Translations under genes and position numbers: made by a program
Notes under the pieces: generated by a model
What the model was told of the DNA's origin: nothing
Databases searched by the model: none
Seen by the model: the letters and a program-made list of their open reading frames with translations, nothing else
In this document: positions 18,762 to 27,667 of the stretch, piece after piece
How positions within the stretch are numbered: the stretch's first letter is position 1
Layout of the letters: every line of letters begins with the position of its first letter
DNA from: Bacteroidota bacterium
GTDB lineage: Bacteria; Bacteroidota; Bacteroidia; Chitinophagales; Chitinophagaceae
Length of the DNA: 64,000 nt
Reading direction: 5' to 3'
Assembly: GCA_018267615.1 (NCBI GenBank)
Contig: JAFDYD010000003.1
Coordinates: forward strand, 1-64,000

Positions 18762-21143
18762 CTATTCCGTTCTCAATGATTTCACCGGGTTGGCATTTGC
18801 CGTTTTCAAGCAATGATATGCGATTGTCAATGCCGCGATGAGAACAGTAATGATTGCAGATGCGACAAAAACTGTCCAGCCAATATCTATCCTGTATGTA
18901 AACTCCTGCAGCCATTTATTCACGGCATACCATGCGATTGGCCATGCAATTAAATTTCCCAATAATACTAATGCAAGTAAATCTTTTGATAGCAAACCGA
19001 TGAGATTGCCGACATTCGCGCCGATCACTTTTCGGATTCCAATTTCTTTTGTTCTTGTTTCTGTGGAATGCGCGATCAAGCCAAACAAACCGAGACTGGA
19101 AATGATAATCGCTAATACAGCGAATATTTTTAAAATGCTGCTCATATTATCTTCCTTCTTATAGAGATGTGCAATATTTTCATCGAGGAAACTATAACTA
19201 AACAAAGTGTTCGGAGATATTTCTTCTACTTTCTTTTTCATGAAATCAATTGCCTCTGCAGTTTTGCCAGCCCTGATTTTTACAAACATGGCTTCGGCCC
19301 ATTCCGGTTTGTACTCGAGCACCAATGGTTCTATCTGGTGATGCAGCGAAGCAAAATGAAAATCTTTCACAACACCCACAACTTTCCCTTTCACCTTCAT
19401 CGTCGTGTTTTCAACCAATTTATTCACGGGATCCTTCATCTCTAATATTTCAGCAGCACGTTCATTGAGGATGAATGCAGAAGAATCATTAAATGCCGTA
19501 GAAAAATTTCTTCCATCTTTCATTTGGATATTCAATGCAGGAATATAGTTTTCATCCACACGCATCACTTTTACCGAAGGATATTGTTTTCCGGATGGTG
19601 CATCGATAGGCACAACAGATTCCACACTGAGCCCGTCGCCGATTACATTTGATGCTTTGGCAACGGTGATGATATCGGGGTTTTTCAAAATTTCATTTTT
19701 TATTACATCCGGGTTCTTGAGAATTTTTTCTTTGAATTTTCCATAGAGCTTTGCGATCATCACCTGGTCTTTATCAAACCCCAATTTTTTATTTTTGAAT
19801 AATTGTGTTTGCTGGTAGATCAATACGGTGGAAATAATCAGCAAACCGGAAACAACAAATTGAAATACCACTAATCCCTTGCGTACATAATTCGCAGATG
19901 ACTTAGGCGTTTTAGTTGCTTTTAAAGAATGAATAGGTTCGAAATTAGAAATGAAAAACGCGGGGAACAAACCGGATATTAATCCTACTGTAAGAACAAT
20001 GCCGATGATGATTGCTAAATTAACCGGTTTGAATATTTCTCCCATGCTCACCTCTCTGCCGGTAACACTATTATAAAATGGAAGTGAAATCTGGTAAATA
20101 AGAATCGCTAGTAAGCCTGACAACAAAGTAAGAATGAACGCCTCGCCCATGAATTGAAGAATGATTTGTTTTCTGGTGGCGCCTAATAATTTTCTCAACC
20201 CCACTTCTTTTAATCTTTTCAATGCCTGTGTGGTGAAGAGATTGATAAAATTTACACAAGCGATCAGTAGTATCAGCACTTCCACTGCAATGAAAATATA
20301 AACGTAGATGATGCTGCTGTTCGCACCCATTTCCTGTATCAGATCCGATTTGAGATGAATATCTGTTATTGGCTGGAACCTGCCGCCGGCTGCGCTTTCC
20401 TCAATTTCTTTTTTTGTGCCCATGCCTTCATAATATTTCATATAAAAATCTTTCAGCCTTTTTCTTGCTTTGATGATGTCATCAGGATGGCTGAATTCAA
20501 CATATGTCCAACCAAACATCCAATCCCTGTTATTTTTCCATTCGGCAGGCAAATCCCTCATGAAGGTTGACATCGACATCAGGTAATCGAATTGCAAGTG
20601 AGTATTGCCAGGCAAGTCTTCCACAACTGCTCTTACAAAAGCCTCATTATGATCGTCAAATTTTATTTTTTGTGAGATGGGATCTTTGTTGCCAAATAAT
20701 TTTTGCGCGAGACTTTTGGTAATAAGAATGGAACCAGGTTCTGTGAGCGCTTTGACCGGGTCGCCGGCAATTGCTTTGAAATCGAACATATCAACCATGG
20801 AAGGATCCGCCGGATGACCCACTGCCTGAGTTTGTGTGTTGAACCCTGTGCTTATGATGTCTCCTCCACTTTGCGATATACGAGCCGTCGATTTTATTTC
20901 TGGAAAAAATTTTTTCAGTTCGTCGGCCAGCAATGGTTGCGATTTGGACCATTCGGTGCTCACCATCCGGTAAATCCTGTCGTGTTTGGAAAAACTTTTT
21001 TCATAACTCAATTCCTGCTTAATATGGAGCGTAAGCAGCAGGCCGCAGGCAATGCCAAGCGACAATCCGAGAAGATTAAAAAGACTATATGCTTTTTGCC
21101 TGAACAAATTTCGGAAAGCGATTTTGAAGAAGTTTTTTTGCAT
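18762..21143 (-). CDS. FtsX/MacB-type ABC permease P8
   Basis: 793 residues. It opens with MQKNFFKIAFRNLFRQK and has GACxLL-like packing in helix 1 (GIACGLLLTLHIKQEL). The first coupling sequence differs from the array consensus (QALKRLKEVGLRKLLGA, with Leu for Val), and helix 2 reads ACVNFINLFTTQA, where most copies have the LSTARS or LTTARS motif. The second is ETRTKEIGIRKVIGA. It ends in NPVKSLRTE. These differences make it one of the more diverged paralogues. P9 stops 141 bp upstream. Confidence 0.94.
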   Translation of the reverse strand: MQKNFFKIAFRNLFRQKAYSLFNLLGLSLGIACGLLLTLHIKQELSYEKSFSKHDRIYRMVSTEWSKSQPLLADELKKFFPEIKSTARISQSGGDIISTGFNTQTQAVGHPADPSMVDMFDFKAIAGDPVKALTEPGSILITKSLAQKLFGNKDPISQKIKFDDHNEAFVRAVVEDLPGNTHLQFDYLMSMSTFMRDLPAEWKNNRDWMFGWTYVEFSHPDDIIKARKRLKDFYMKYYEGMGTKKEIEESAAGGRFQPITDIHLKSDLIQEMGANSSIIYVYIFIAVEVLILLIACVNFINLFTTQALKRLKEVGLRKLLGATRKQIILQFMGEAFILTLLSGLLAILIYQISLPFYNSVTGREVSMGEIFKPVNLAIIIGIVLTVGLISGLFPAFFISNFEPIHSLKATKTPKSSANYVRKGLVVFQFVVSGLLIISTVLIYQQTQLFKNKKLGFDKDQVMIAKLYGKFKEKILKNPDVIKNEILKNPDIITVAKASNVIGDGLSVESVVPIDAPSGKQYPSVKVMRVDENYIPALNIQMKDGRNFSTAFNDSSAFILNERAAEILEMKDPVNKLVENTTMKVKGKVVGVVKDFHFASLHHQIEPLVLEYKPEWAEAMFVKIRAGKTAEAIDFMKKKVEEISPNTLFSYSFLDENIAHLYKKEDNMSSILKIFAVLAIIISSLGLFGLIAHSTETRTKEIGIRKVIGANVGNLIGLLSKDLLALVLLGNLIAWPIAWYAVNKWLQEFTYRIDIGWTVFVASAIITVLIAALTIAYHCLKTANANPVKSLRTE

Positions 21144-21157
21144 GTGAATTGGTTTTG

Positions 21158-21196
21158 CCTCATCCCCAACCCTTCTCCTGAAGGAGAAGGGTGCCT
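21158..21196. repeat. Solo end of the CCTCACCC/GAGAGGG element
   Basis: The sequence CCTCATCCCCAACCC followed by a TTCTCCTGAAGGAGAA hairpin and GGGTGCC closely resembles one terminus of the elements at 42019-42206 and 43583-43913. No matching second end is nearby, so this is a single-ended copy in the leader of P8. Confidence 0.6.
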
Positions 21197-21284
21197 GGAA
21201 ATGTGAGTTACTTATTTTTTATTTTAATAATAGATTTACGATTTAATCATTCGCACATTTGCACATTTTCAAATTCGCACATTA

Positions 21285-23705
21285 TCATTCCGCTCTTATC
21301 GCTTTCGCGGGATTTGACAACCCGGCTTTCACTGCTTGAAAACTGATCGTTATAAAAGCAATCAGTGTCGCGGCTATTCCCGCTGCGAGGAATATCCACC
21401 ATGCAAGGTGAATGCGATAGGCAAAATCCTGCAGCCACTGATACATCGCATACCACGCAACTGGAAATGCAATGACAGCGGCAATCGCTACCAACTTCAA
21501 AAAGTCTTTTGACATCATCGTTGTGATCTGGGTTACGCTGGCTCCCAAAACTTTTCTTATTCCAATTTCTTTGATGCGTTGTGTTATTGCAAATGCTGAA
21601 AGTCCAAACAATCCAAGACATGCAATGAAAATGGCAATACATGAAAAAACAGTGAATATATTTCCCTGCTGTTGTTCGCTTGAATACAAGGCGGCAAATT
21701 TTTCATCAAAAAAATTGTATTGGAAAGGTGTTTCAGGAAGATATTTTTTCCAGGTATCGTCGATATACTTTATAGTAGCGGGAATATTGTTGCCGGAAAT
21801 TTTAATGGTAAGATTTCCGAATCCGAAATTTCGGATCATGATCAGCGGAATTATTTTCTGGTGCATTGATTCAAAATGGAAATCATTCGTCACGCCAATA
21901 ATCTTTCCACGAACGCCGCCATATGCGATGTCTTTGCCGATTGCGTTTGTCGGTGTTTTCCAATTCAACATGCTAACAGCAGCTTCATTGATGATGAAGT
22001 TTGCAGAGTCGGTAGAAAAATCGCGCGAGAAATTTCTTCCTGCGGCCATGTTGATGCCATAGGTTGGAATGAAATCATAATCAATGGTTATGTATTTAAG
22101 ATCGGCATTGATCGGTTTGAGTGAATCGCCCGATAAAATACTTGCGCCCATATCATCCAATAATCTTCCGGTTGGAATGCGGGAAGAGCGACCGAAATTT
22201 TTGATATTCGGATTTCGAAAAAGTTCACTGCGGAATGATTCGTATTTATTGTTCAATGCAGACGTATAGGGCAGCGTCACGAGATGATCCTTATTGTAAC
22301 CCAACGATGCGTTTTGCATATATCGTAATTGTTGAAAAACGACCATCGTTGCGATGATGAGTATGATGGATATGGAAAACTGCGCCACCACAAGCACCTG
22401 TCTAAATGAAATATTTCCTTTTCCAATTTTGAATGAACCTTTTAAGACTGATACCGGGTTGAATGATGACATGAATAAGGCGGGATATATGCCACTCAAT
22501 AAACCCACGACAAAAGGAAGTAACAATATTGAAATGATCACCGGTGCCTGCAATAAATTCTTAATCGAGAAAGACTGGTGTAGTAAAGAATTGACTAAGG
22601 GAAGAATTGCCCAAGTCAGCAATAACGCAAATATCAATGCGATTGCAGCAAGGAAAATCGATTCGCTCAGAAACTGTGCGATGATTTCTTTGCGCTGTGC
22701 GCCGGCAACTTTCCGTACGCCGATCTCACGCGCGCGTAACGCGGATCGTGCGGTTGACAAGTTCATATAATTGATGCACGCGATCAGCAAGACAAATAAA
22801 GCGATCGCGCTAAAAATATAAACTCTCTTTATATCACCGTTCGGTTCTATTTCATCATCCAGGTGTGAACGCAGATGGATATCTGTTAGTTTTTGTAGGT
22901 ATAATTTTGTGGCTGTAGATCCTTTAAATCCTGCAGGTTCGTTGGGAAAATGATAGTGTTTGTCCAGGAAAGCAGGGAATCGTGATTCAATTTTTGCTAC
23001 CGGGTAATTTTCAGGAAACATCAGGTAAGTGTAGAATGCATTATTTCCAAAATTTGTTTCAAGCTGTTTTCTTCCATACACCGTTGAATCGTTTAATGTG
23101 CTGAATGAAATCAATAATTCAGGATGGAAATGTGCATTCGAAGGCAATAGTTTGAACAAACCTGTCACTTTTAAATTTAATGCATTGTCGATTTTCACCA
23201 TCTGGTTAACCGGATCATTTCTGCCAAAATATTTTTTCGCGATTTCTTCCGATATCATAACGCAATTCGGTTCGGCCAAAGCAGTCTTTGCATTTCCTCT
23301 CGTGATTGTTGTAGGAAAGAAATCGAAAAAGTTTTCATCTGCAAAAAAAGCATTCTTCTCAAGGAATAATTTTTCCTCGTAACGCAATGAAGTTGATCCA
23401 TTATTCAGAAGACGGGTCATTTTTTGTATGTCGGGGAAATCATTTTTTAATAATGGCCCGAATGGAGGCGCAACGGCACTCAGATGCAGATTCTCGATTC
23501 CGTCTGCAGTATTGAAACTTCTCGTTACGCGATATATCCGCGAGGCATTTTCGTTGAACCTGTCATAGCTCAATTCGTTGAGGATATATGTTACGATGAG
23601 AAGACAGCAGGTGAGGCCCACCGTTAGTCCAAATAAGTTGATGAAGGAAATAAATTTATATTTCCTAAGATTTCGAAGGGCAATTTTGAGATAATTTTTT
23701 AGCAT
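21285..23705 (-). CDS. FtsX/MacB-type ABC permease P9
   Basis: 806 residues. It opens with MLKNYLKIALRNLRKYK and has LTCCLLIVTYILNEL in and after helix 1. EPNGDIKRVYIFS leads into helix 2; the coupling sequences are RAREIGVRKVAGA (Arg for Lys) and QRIKEIGIRKVLGA. The tail is NPAKAIRAE, the most divergent C-terminus of the array, where the others end in an NPxKSLR-like sequence. It follows the DUF4097 gene in transcription order, with a GCTAAAC hairpin in the 168-bp gap. Confidence 0.95.
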   Translation of the reverse strand: MLKNYLKIALRNLRKYKFISFINLFGLTVGLTCCLLIVTYILNELSYDRFNENASRIYRVTRSFNTADGIENLHLSAVAPPFGPLLKNDFPDIQKMTRLLNNGSTSLRYEEKLFLEKNAFFADENFFDFFPTTITRGNAKTALAEPNCVMISEEIAKKYFGRNDPVNQMVKIDNALNLKVTGLFKLLPSNAHFHPELLISFSTLNDSTVYGRKQLETNFGNNAFYTYLMFPENYPVAKIESRFPAFLDKHYHFPNEPAGFKGSTATKLYLQKLTDIHLRSHLDDEIEPNGDIKRVYIFSAIALFVLLIACINYMNLSTARSALRAREIGVRKVAGAQRKEIIAQFLSESIFLAAIALIFALLLTWAILPLVNSLLHQSFSIKNLLQAPVIISILLLPFVVGLLSGIYPALFMSSFNPVSVLKGSFKIGKGNISFRQVLVVAQFSISIILIIATMVVFQQLRYMQNASLGYNKDHLVTLPYTSALNNKYESFRSELFRNPNIKNFGRSSRIPTGRLLDDMGASILSGDSLKPINADLKYITIDYDFIPTYGINMAAGRNFSRDFSTDSANFIINEAAVSMLNWKTPTNAIGKDIAYGGVRGKIIGVTNDFHFESMHQKIIPLIMIRNFGFGNLTIKISGNNIPATIKYIDDTWKKYLPETPFQYNFFDEKFAALYSSEQQQGNIFTVFSCIAIFIACLGLFGLSAFAITQRIKEIGIRKVLGASVTQITTMMSKDFLKLVAIAAVIAFPVAWYAMYQWLQDFAYRIHLAWWIFLAAGIAATLIAFITISFQAVKAGLSNPAKAIRAE

Positions 23706-23785
23706 GGTGATTATTTAGTTTTGAACGATGAAGGATGCGATGAAAATAAATTCACGTGTCATCGTTCACTTCTTAAAACAGGTAA

Positions 23786-23873
23786 ATGCTAAACGCTAAA
23801 GGCTGAACGCAAAACGCGGAACGCAATTTGCAGACGCGTTAGGCGTTAAGCGTTGTGCGTTTAGCGTTCAGCA
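23786..23873. repeat. Heptamer GCTAAAC / GCGTTTA foldback repeat, copy 2
   Basis: About five units of the AACGC heptamer are followed by about five reverse-complement units, ending at the stop codon of the DUF4097 gene. It is a shorter version of the element at 5355-5509 and would form a hairpin in the 3' untranslated region of that gene. Confidence 0.8.
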
Positions 23874-24905
23874 TTATTTAAATGTCAAATTAATTCTTCC
23901 ACTTCCTGCATCAACAGTAACCGGCACGCCGCCACCATTTAATTTCCCACGCAACTGATTTTCTTCCATCGATCCGCTGAAATTATTAAGTGGATCTGTT
24001 TTGATTTTGTTTGCATTCAGGTTTAAGTTCAGCCCTTTATTTTTTGGAAGTTCGAGGTCAACATGGCCTGATGAATTGCTGATGGTTACATATTCTCCGA
24101 GTTCTTTGATATCAACGGCAATATTTCCTCCGCTTGTGGATGCATCCAGGCTACAAGACATTTCGCGGAGATCAACATTTCCTCCAGATGTGTGTGCGAC
24201 AAGTTCACCCATGACATTTTTTCCATCAACACTTCCGCCGCTGGTTGTAGCTCTTACGGTTCCATTCAACCCACGGAGTCTTAATGAACCACCCGAAGTG
24301 TTTAATTTGATTTTGCCGGTACAATTTTCTGCAACGATACTTCCACCACTTGTGTGCAGATCGATATCGTCTTTTGAATCCGATACATCGATGCTTCCGC
24401 CAGAAGTTCCACCGTTGATTTTCCCGGAAACTCTTTCAACAGTCAGGCTTCCGCCGCTCGTTCTGAAATATTGTGTACCTGACAAATTAGACAGGTTAAT
24501 ACTTCCGCCACTTGTAGAAAGGTCTGTCGATACATTTTGCGGTACAAATATTTTAAATGAAATACTCAACGCGCGTTTCCAATTCATGTTCTTTTCTTTT
24601 GTTTTGGCGATTGCGCTGATCTTTCCGCCACTAACGGTTACGCTCAGGTCATAATCTTCACTGAGTCTCTTTTGGATTTCGTCTTTGGACACACTGAATT
24701 CCCTTCCATTGTTTGGGGAAACATATACTTCCACTCTTGTTTCTCCTGCATTTCCAGCAACGGAAATACTACCACCTTGTGTTTTAGCTTCAACTTCTTT
24801 CACGGATTCACCGGCGAAAGATTTTGTCATGTATGGTGTTCCCGATTGCGCGCGGGTAGCGAGCGCTGCAAATACTAATAATGATAAGATGAGATTTTTT
24901 TTCAT
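23874..24905 (-). CDS. DUF4097-family secreted beta-solenoid protein
   Basis: 343 residues with a signal peptide (about 1-20, ending in ATRAQ), so exported to the periplasm or surface. The central part is a run of eight units that each begin TSGGS or TSGGN at exactly 18-residue spacing (starts at 131, 149, 167, 185, 203, 221, 239 and 257). This is the pattern of a right-handed beta-solenoid and is typical of DUF4097 putative adhesin proteins. No catalytic residues are recognisable. It is the only non-permease gene inside the P14-P1 array, between P10 and P9 and on the same strand, so it is probably expressed with the transporter. A role as periplasmic or surface partner is inference. Codon use and the spacer repeats match the neighbours. 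Confidence 0.85.
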   Translation of the reverse strand: MKKNLILSLLVFAALATRAQSGTPYMTKSFAGESVKEVEAKTQGGSISVAGNAGETRVEVYVSPNNGREFSVSKDEIQKRLSEDYDLSVTVSGGKISAIAKTKEKNMNWKRALSISFKIFVPQNVSTDLSTSGGSINLSNLSGTQYFRTSGGSLTVERVSGKINGGTSGGSIDVSDSKDDIDLHTSGGSIVAENCTGKIKLNTSGGSLRLRGLNGTVRATTSGGSVDGKNVMGELVAHTSGGNVDLREMSCSLDASTSGGNIAVDIKELGEYVTISNSSGHVDLELPKNKGLNLNLNANKIKTDPLNNFSGSMEENQLRGKLNGGGVPVTVDAGSGRINLTFK

Positions 24906-24966
24906 GTTTTACTTTGTTTAATGAATACCTGTGACTCTATTTTAAATTTTAATTACATATTTTTTG

Positions 24967-25001
24967 CACCGCCGTCAGGGCCTTCGGCCGCTGACGGGGT
25001 G
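24967..25001. repeat. Family A hairpin repeat
   Basis: Copy with compensating changes in the inner stem (GGGCC-TTC-GGCC instead of GGGTC-loop-GACC). The paired change keeps the fold, which argues that the RNA or DNA hairpin is under selection. It lies between P10 and the DUF4097 gene. Confidence 0.85.
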
Positions 25002-25035
25002 GGTGGATGAATTCAACCAATCAACTAAACAACAT

Positions 25036-27417
25036 CTACTCCGTTCTCAAACTCTTTACCGGGTTCGCTACCGCAGCTCTAATTGCCTGGACACTTATTG
25101 TTAATAAAGCGATCAACAATGCGGATACGCCGGCGATGATGAATACCCACCAACTGATATTCGTGCGATAGGCGAAATCTTGCAACCATCGATGCATAAA
25201 ATACCAGGAAACAGGTGCTGCGATGAAAAAAGAAATGAGTACGAGTTTCAAGAAATCTTTTGATAATAAGTTAACGATACCACTCGTCGACGATCCGATC
25301 ACTTTTCGGATACCGATTTCTTTTGTCCGCTGCATGGTGCTGTACGATGCGAGACCAAGTAAGCCGAGACAGGAAATAAAAATCGCGAGTACTGCGAAAT
25401 TCAAGAACAACTTCCCGAATCTTTCTTCGCCGCGATATTGTTTGTCGAAAAACTCATCCATAAAAAAATAACTGAATGGACGATTTGGTATCAATGTTTT
25501 CCATTTGCTTTCAACCGCTGCAATGGTAGAAGGCAAATTAGCTGCAGAAACATTTATTGAGATAAGATTGCAACCATTTGGTTCAATCCGCATACTCAAT
25601 GGTTTGATGGTTTCTTGTAACGCTTCGAAATGAAAATCTTTCATAACTCCGATGATCTTTCCTTCTCGTCCCCATTGTTTGAAACGCTTGCCCACAGCCT
25701 GTTCTGGCGAAGCATAACCAAACATTTTTACCGCTGCTTCATTCAATATCATCGACTGTGTTGTATCAGTCATGAAATCTCTTGAGAAAGATCTTCCGGC
25801 CGCCATTTTTATTTTGAATTGATTGATATAATCAAAATCGACAAAATACAATTCGAGATTGGCGATTTGTAATTCACCTTTTGTGTTTTCGATTTCAGAA
25901 TATGCTGTCGGCCTTCCTCCGCCCGGAACGCTCGATGACATGGCAGTTGATTTTACAGTAGGGATGCTCGCTATTTCCTGTCTCAGCGCATTTTTTTGCT
26001 GGTCGCCTTGTGAATCGATTACCATGATCTGGTCCTTCGTAAAACCAAGATCCTGGCTGCGCATATACTTCATTTGTGTATAAACAATGATCGTACCGAT
26101 GATCAATGCAATTGAAATGGTGAACTGTGCGACGACCAATCCTTTTCTAAGAATAATTCCTCTGGTGCCTGTCACAAATCTTCCTTTGAGTACAACAACA
26201 GGTTTGAATGAAGAGAGTACCAACGCAGGATAAATTCCTGCGAGCAATCCGATTCCAATTGCTCCGAAAAAAAGAATGAGTATATAACTTATATTCTGAA
26301 AAATGCCATGGCTGATGGTTTTTCCGGCAAGCATATTGAATGAAGGAAGCAACAATGCGCAGATTCCAGTACTCAACAAAAATGCGATCAGGCATAGCAT
26401 GACAGACTCTCCAATAAATTGCAATGCTAAATTGGATTTTTCTGCACCGACTACTTTCCTGATTCCAACTTCTTTTGCACGTTCAGCAGATCTTGCCGTA
26501 GTGAGATTGATAAAGTTGATACATGCTATCAACAAAATAAATACGGCGATGATCGAGAATATATATACGTTTCCTATATTCCCAGTCTTACTTCCATCGC
26601 GTGTTGAGTACAAATACACAGATCGCAATGGTTCGAGGAAAAGGCTATAAAACATTTTGCTTTGCTTCATACCTGTGCCGTCTCTTTTTTCAAGGAACGC
26701 AGGAAATTTTGCTTCCAGTTTTTTAGGATCTGTTCCGGGTTTCAGAAGCAGGTAAGTGGCCGCACCGAAATTGCCCCATTGTTCTTCGATGTTTGGCGCA
26801 AGTTTTCTTGTGAGGGTGGACATGGAAACGATTACATCTCCCTTAATAGTGGAGTTTTCGGGAATATCTTTTATGATTCCTGTTACAGTTGCTGCTTGTC
26901 CATCCCCAAATATTTGTAATGTTTGCCCAATAGGATTTTCACTGCCGAAATATTTTTTTGCTGCTGTTTCTGAGAATACGACGCTGAATGGTTCTTTCAA
27001 AGCAGTTTTCGGATTCCCTTTTATCATTTTGAAATCGAAAACATCAAACAATGTCGAATCGCCCCAGAAGGCATTGTCTTCCTGGAATTTGATATTGCCT
27101 CTTCTCACTAGGAAATTATCACCTGTTGCTCTCGCGAATGATTGTATTTCCGGAAAATCGCTTGCAATATTTTTTGGCATTGCGAAGGAAGGGACGCTGA
27201 ATTTTAAAACTTCGGTCGGAGTTTTGATATCACATACTACCCGATAAATTCGATCTGCTTTCGTGTTGAATGCATCGTAGCTTAATTCAAACGTCACGTA
27301 CAGGTAAATTAAAAAGCATGCCGACATGCCGACTGCCAGTCCGGTAAGATTGATGAAAGAAAAAACGCGATGCTTCCAAAGATTTCTAAAAGTGCTTTTG
27401 AGATAGTTTTTGAACAT
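25036..27417 (-). CDS. FtsX/MacB-type ABC permease P10
   Basis: 793 residues. It opens with MFKNYLKSTFRNLWKHR and has MSACFLIYLYVTFEL in and after helix 1. KTGNIGNVYIFS leads into helix 2; the coupling sequences are RAKEVGIRKVVGA and QRTKEIGIRKVIGS. It ends in NPVKSLRTE. The DUF4097 gene follows 130 bp downstream with a family A hairpin between. P11 lies 250 bp upstream, a gap filled with repeats. Confidence 0.95.
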   Translation of the reverse strand: MFKNYLKSTFRNLWKHRVFSFINLTGLAVGMSACFLIYLYVTFELSYDAFNTKADRIYRVVCDIKTPTEVLKFSVPSFAMPKNIASDFPEIQSFARATGDNFLVRRGNIKFQEDNAFWGDSTLFDVFDFKMIKGNPKTALKEPFSVVFSETAAKKYFGSENPIGQTLQIFGDGQAATVTGIIKDIPENSTIKGDVIVSMSTLTRKLAPNIEEQWGNFGAATYLLLKPGTDPKKLEAKFPAFLEKRDGTGMKQSKMFYSLFLEPLRSVYLYSTRDGSKTGNIGNVYIFSIIAVFILLIACINFINLTTARSAERAKEVGIRKVVGAEKSNLALQFIGESVMLCLIAFLLSTGICALLLPSFNMLAGKTISHGIFQNISYILILFFGAIGIGLLAGIYPALVLSSFKPVVVLKGRFVTGTRGIILRKGLVVAQFTISIALIIGTIIVYTQMKYMRSQDLGFTKDQIMVIDSQGDQQKNALRQEIASIPTVKSTAMSSSVPGGGRPTAYSEIENTKGELQIANLELYFVDFDYINQFKIKMAAGRSFSRDFMTDTTQSMILNEAAVKMFGYASPEQAVGKRFKQWGREGKIIGVMKDFHFEALQETIKPLSMRIEPNGCNLISINVSAANLPSTIAAVESKWKTLIPNRPFSYFFMDEFFDKQYRGEERFGKLFLNFAVLAIFISCLGLLGLASYSTMQRTKEIGIRKVIGSSTSGIVNLLSKDFLKLVLISFFIAAPVSWYFMHRWLQDFAYRTNISWWVFIIAGVSALLIALLTISVQAIRAAVANPVKSLRTE

Positions 27418-27518
27418 GACGATTGTTTAAAGCTATTTTGAATTGTTTTCTCTGTGAGATGGATATTTTATAAAACCCAACGACTTTACTTTTTCATTTA
27501 ATCTTTAACGATTTTTCA

Positions 27519-27554
27519 CACCGCCGTCGGGGTCTTTCGACCGCCGACGGGGTG
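27519..27554. repeat. Family A hairpin repeat
   Basis: Copy with CCGTCGG/CCGACGG arms, again a compensated change relative to the CCGTCAG/CTGACGG form. It is followed by the TCAACCAATCAACTTTC tail typical of this family. Confidence 0.85.
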
Positions 27555-27591
27555 ATGGCTTTCAACCGATCAACCAATCAACTTTCTTTTT

Positions 27592-27617
27592 CTCCGCCCT
27601 AAAGGGCGGAGATAGTG
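27592..27617. repeat. Family B hairpin repeat
   Basis: CTCCGCCC-TAAA-GGGCGGAG followed by ATAGTG. It is one of four copies in the array and lies between P11 and P10. Confidence 0.8.
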
Positions 27618-27667
27618 GGTCAGACATTCTTCACATTTTCATATTTTCACATTCACCACATTTACAT

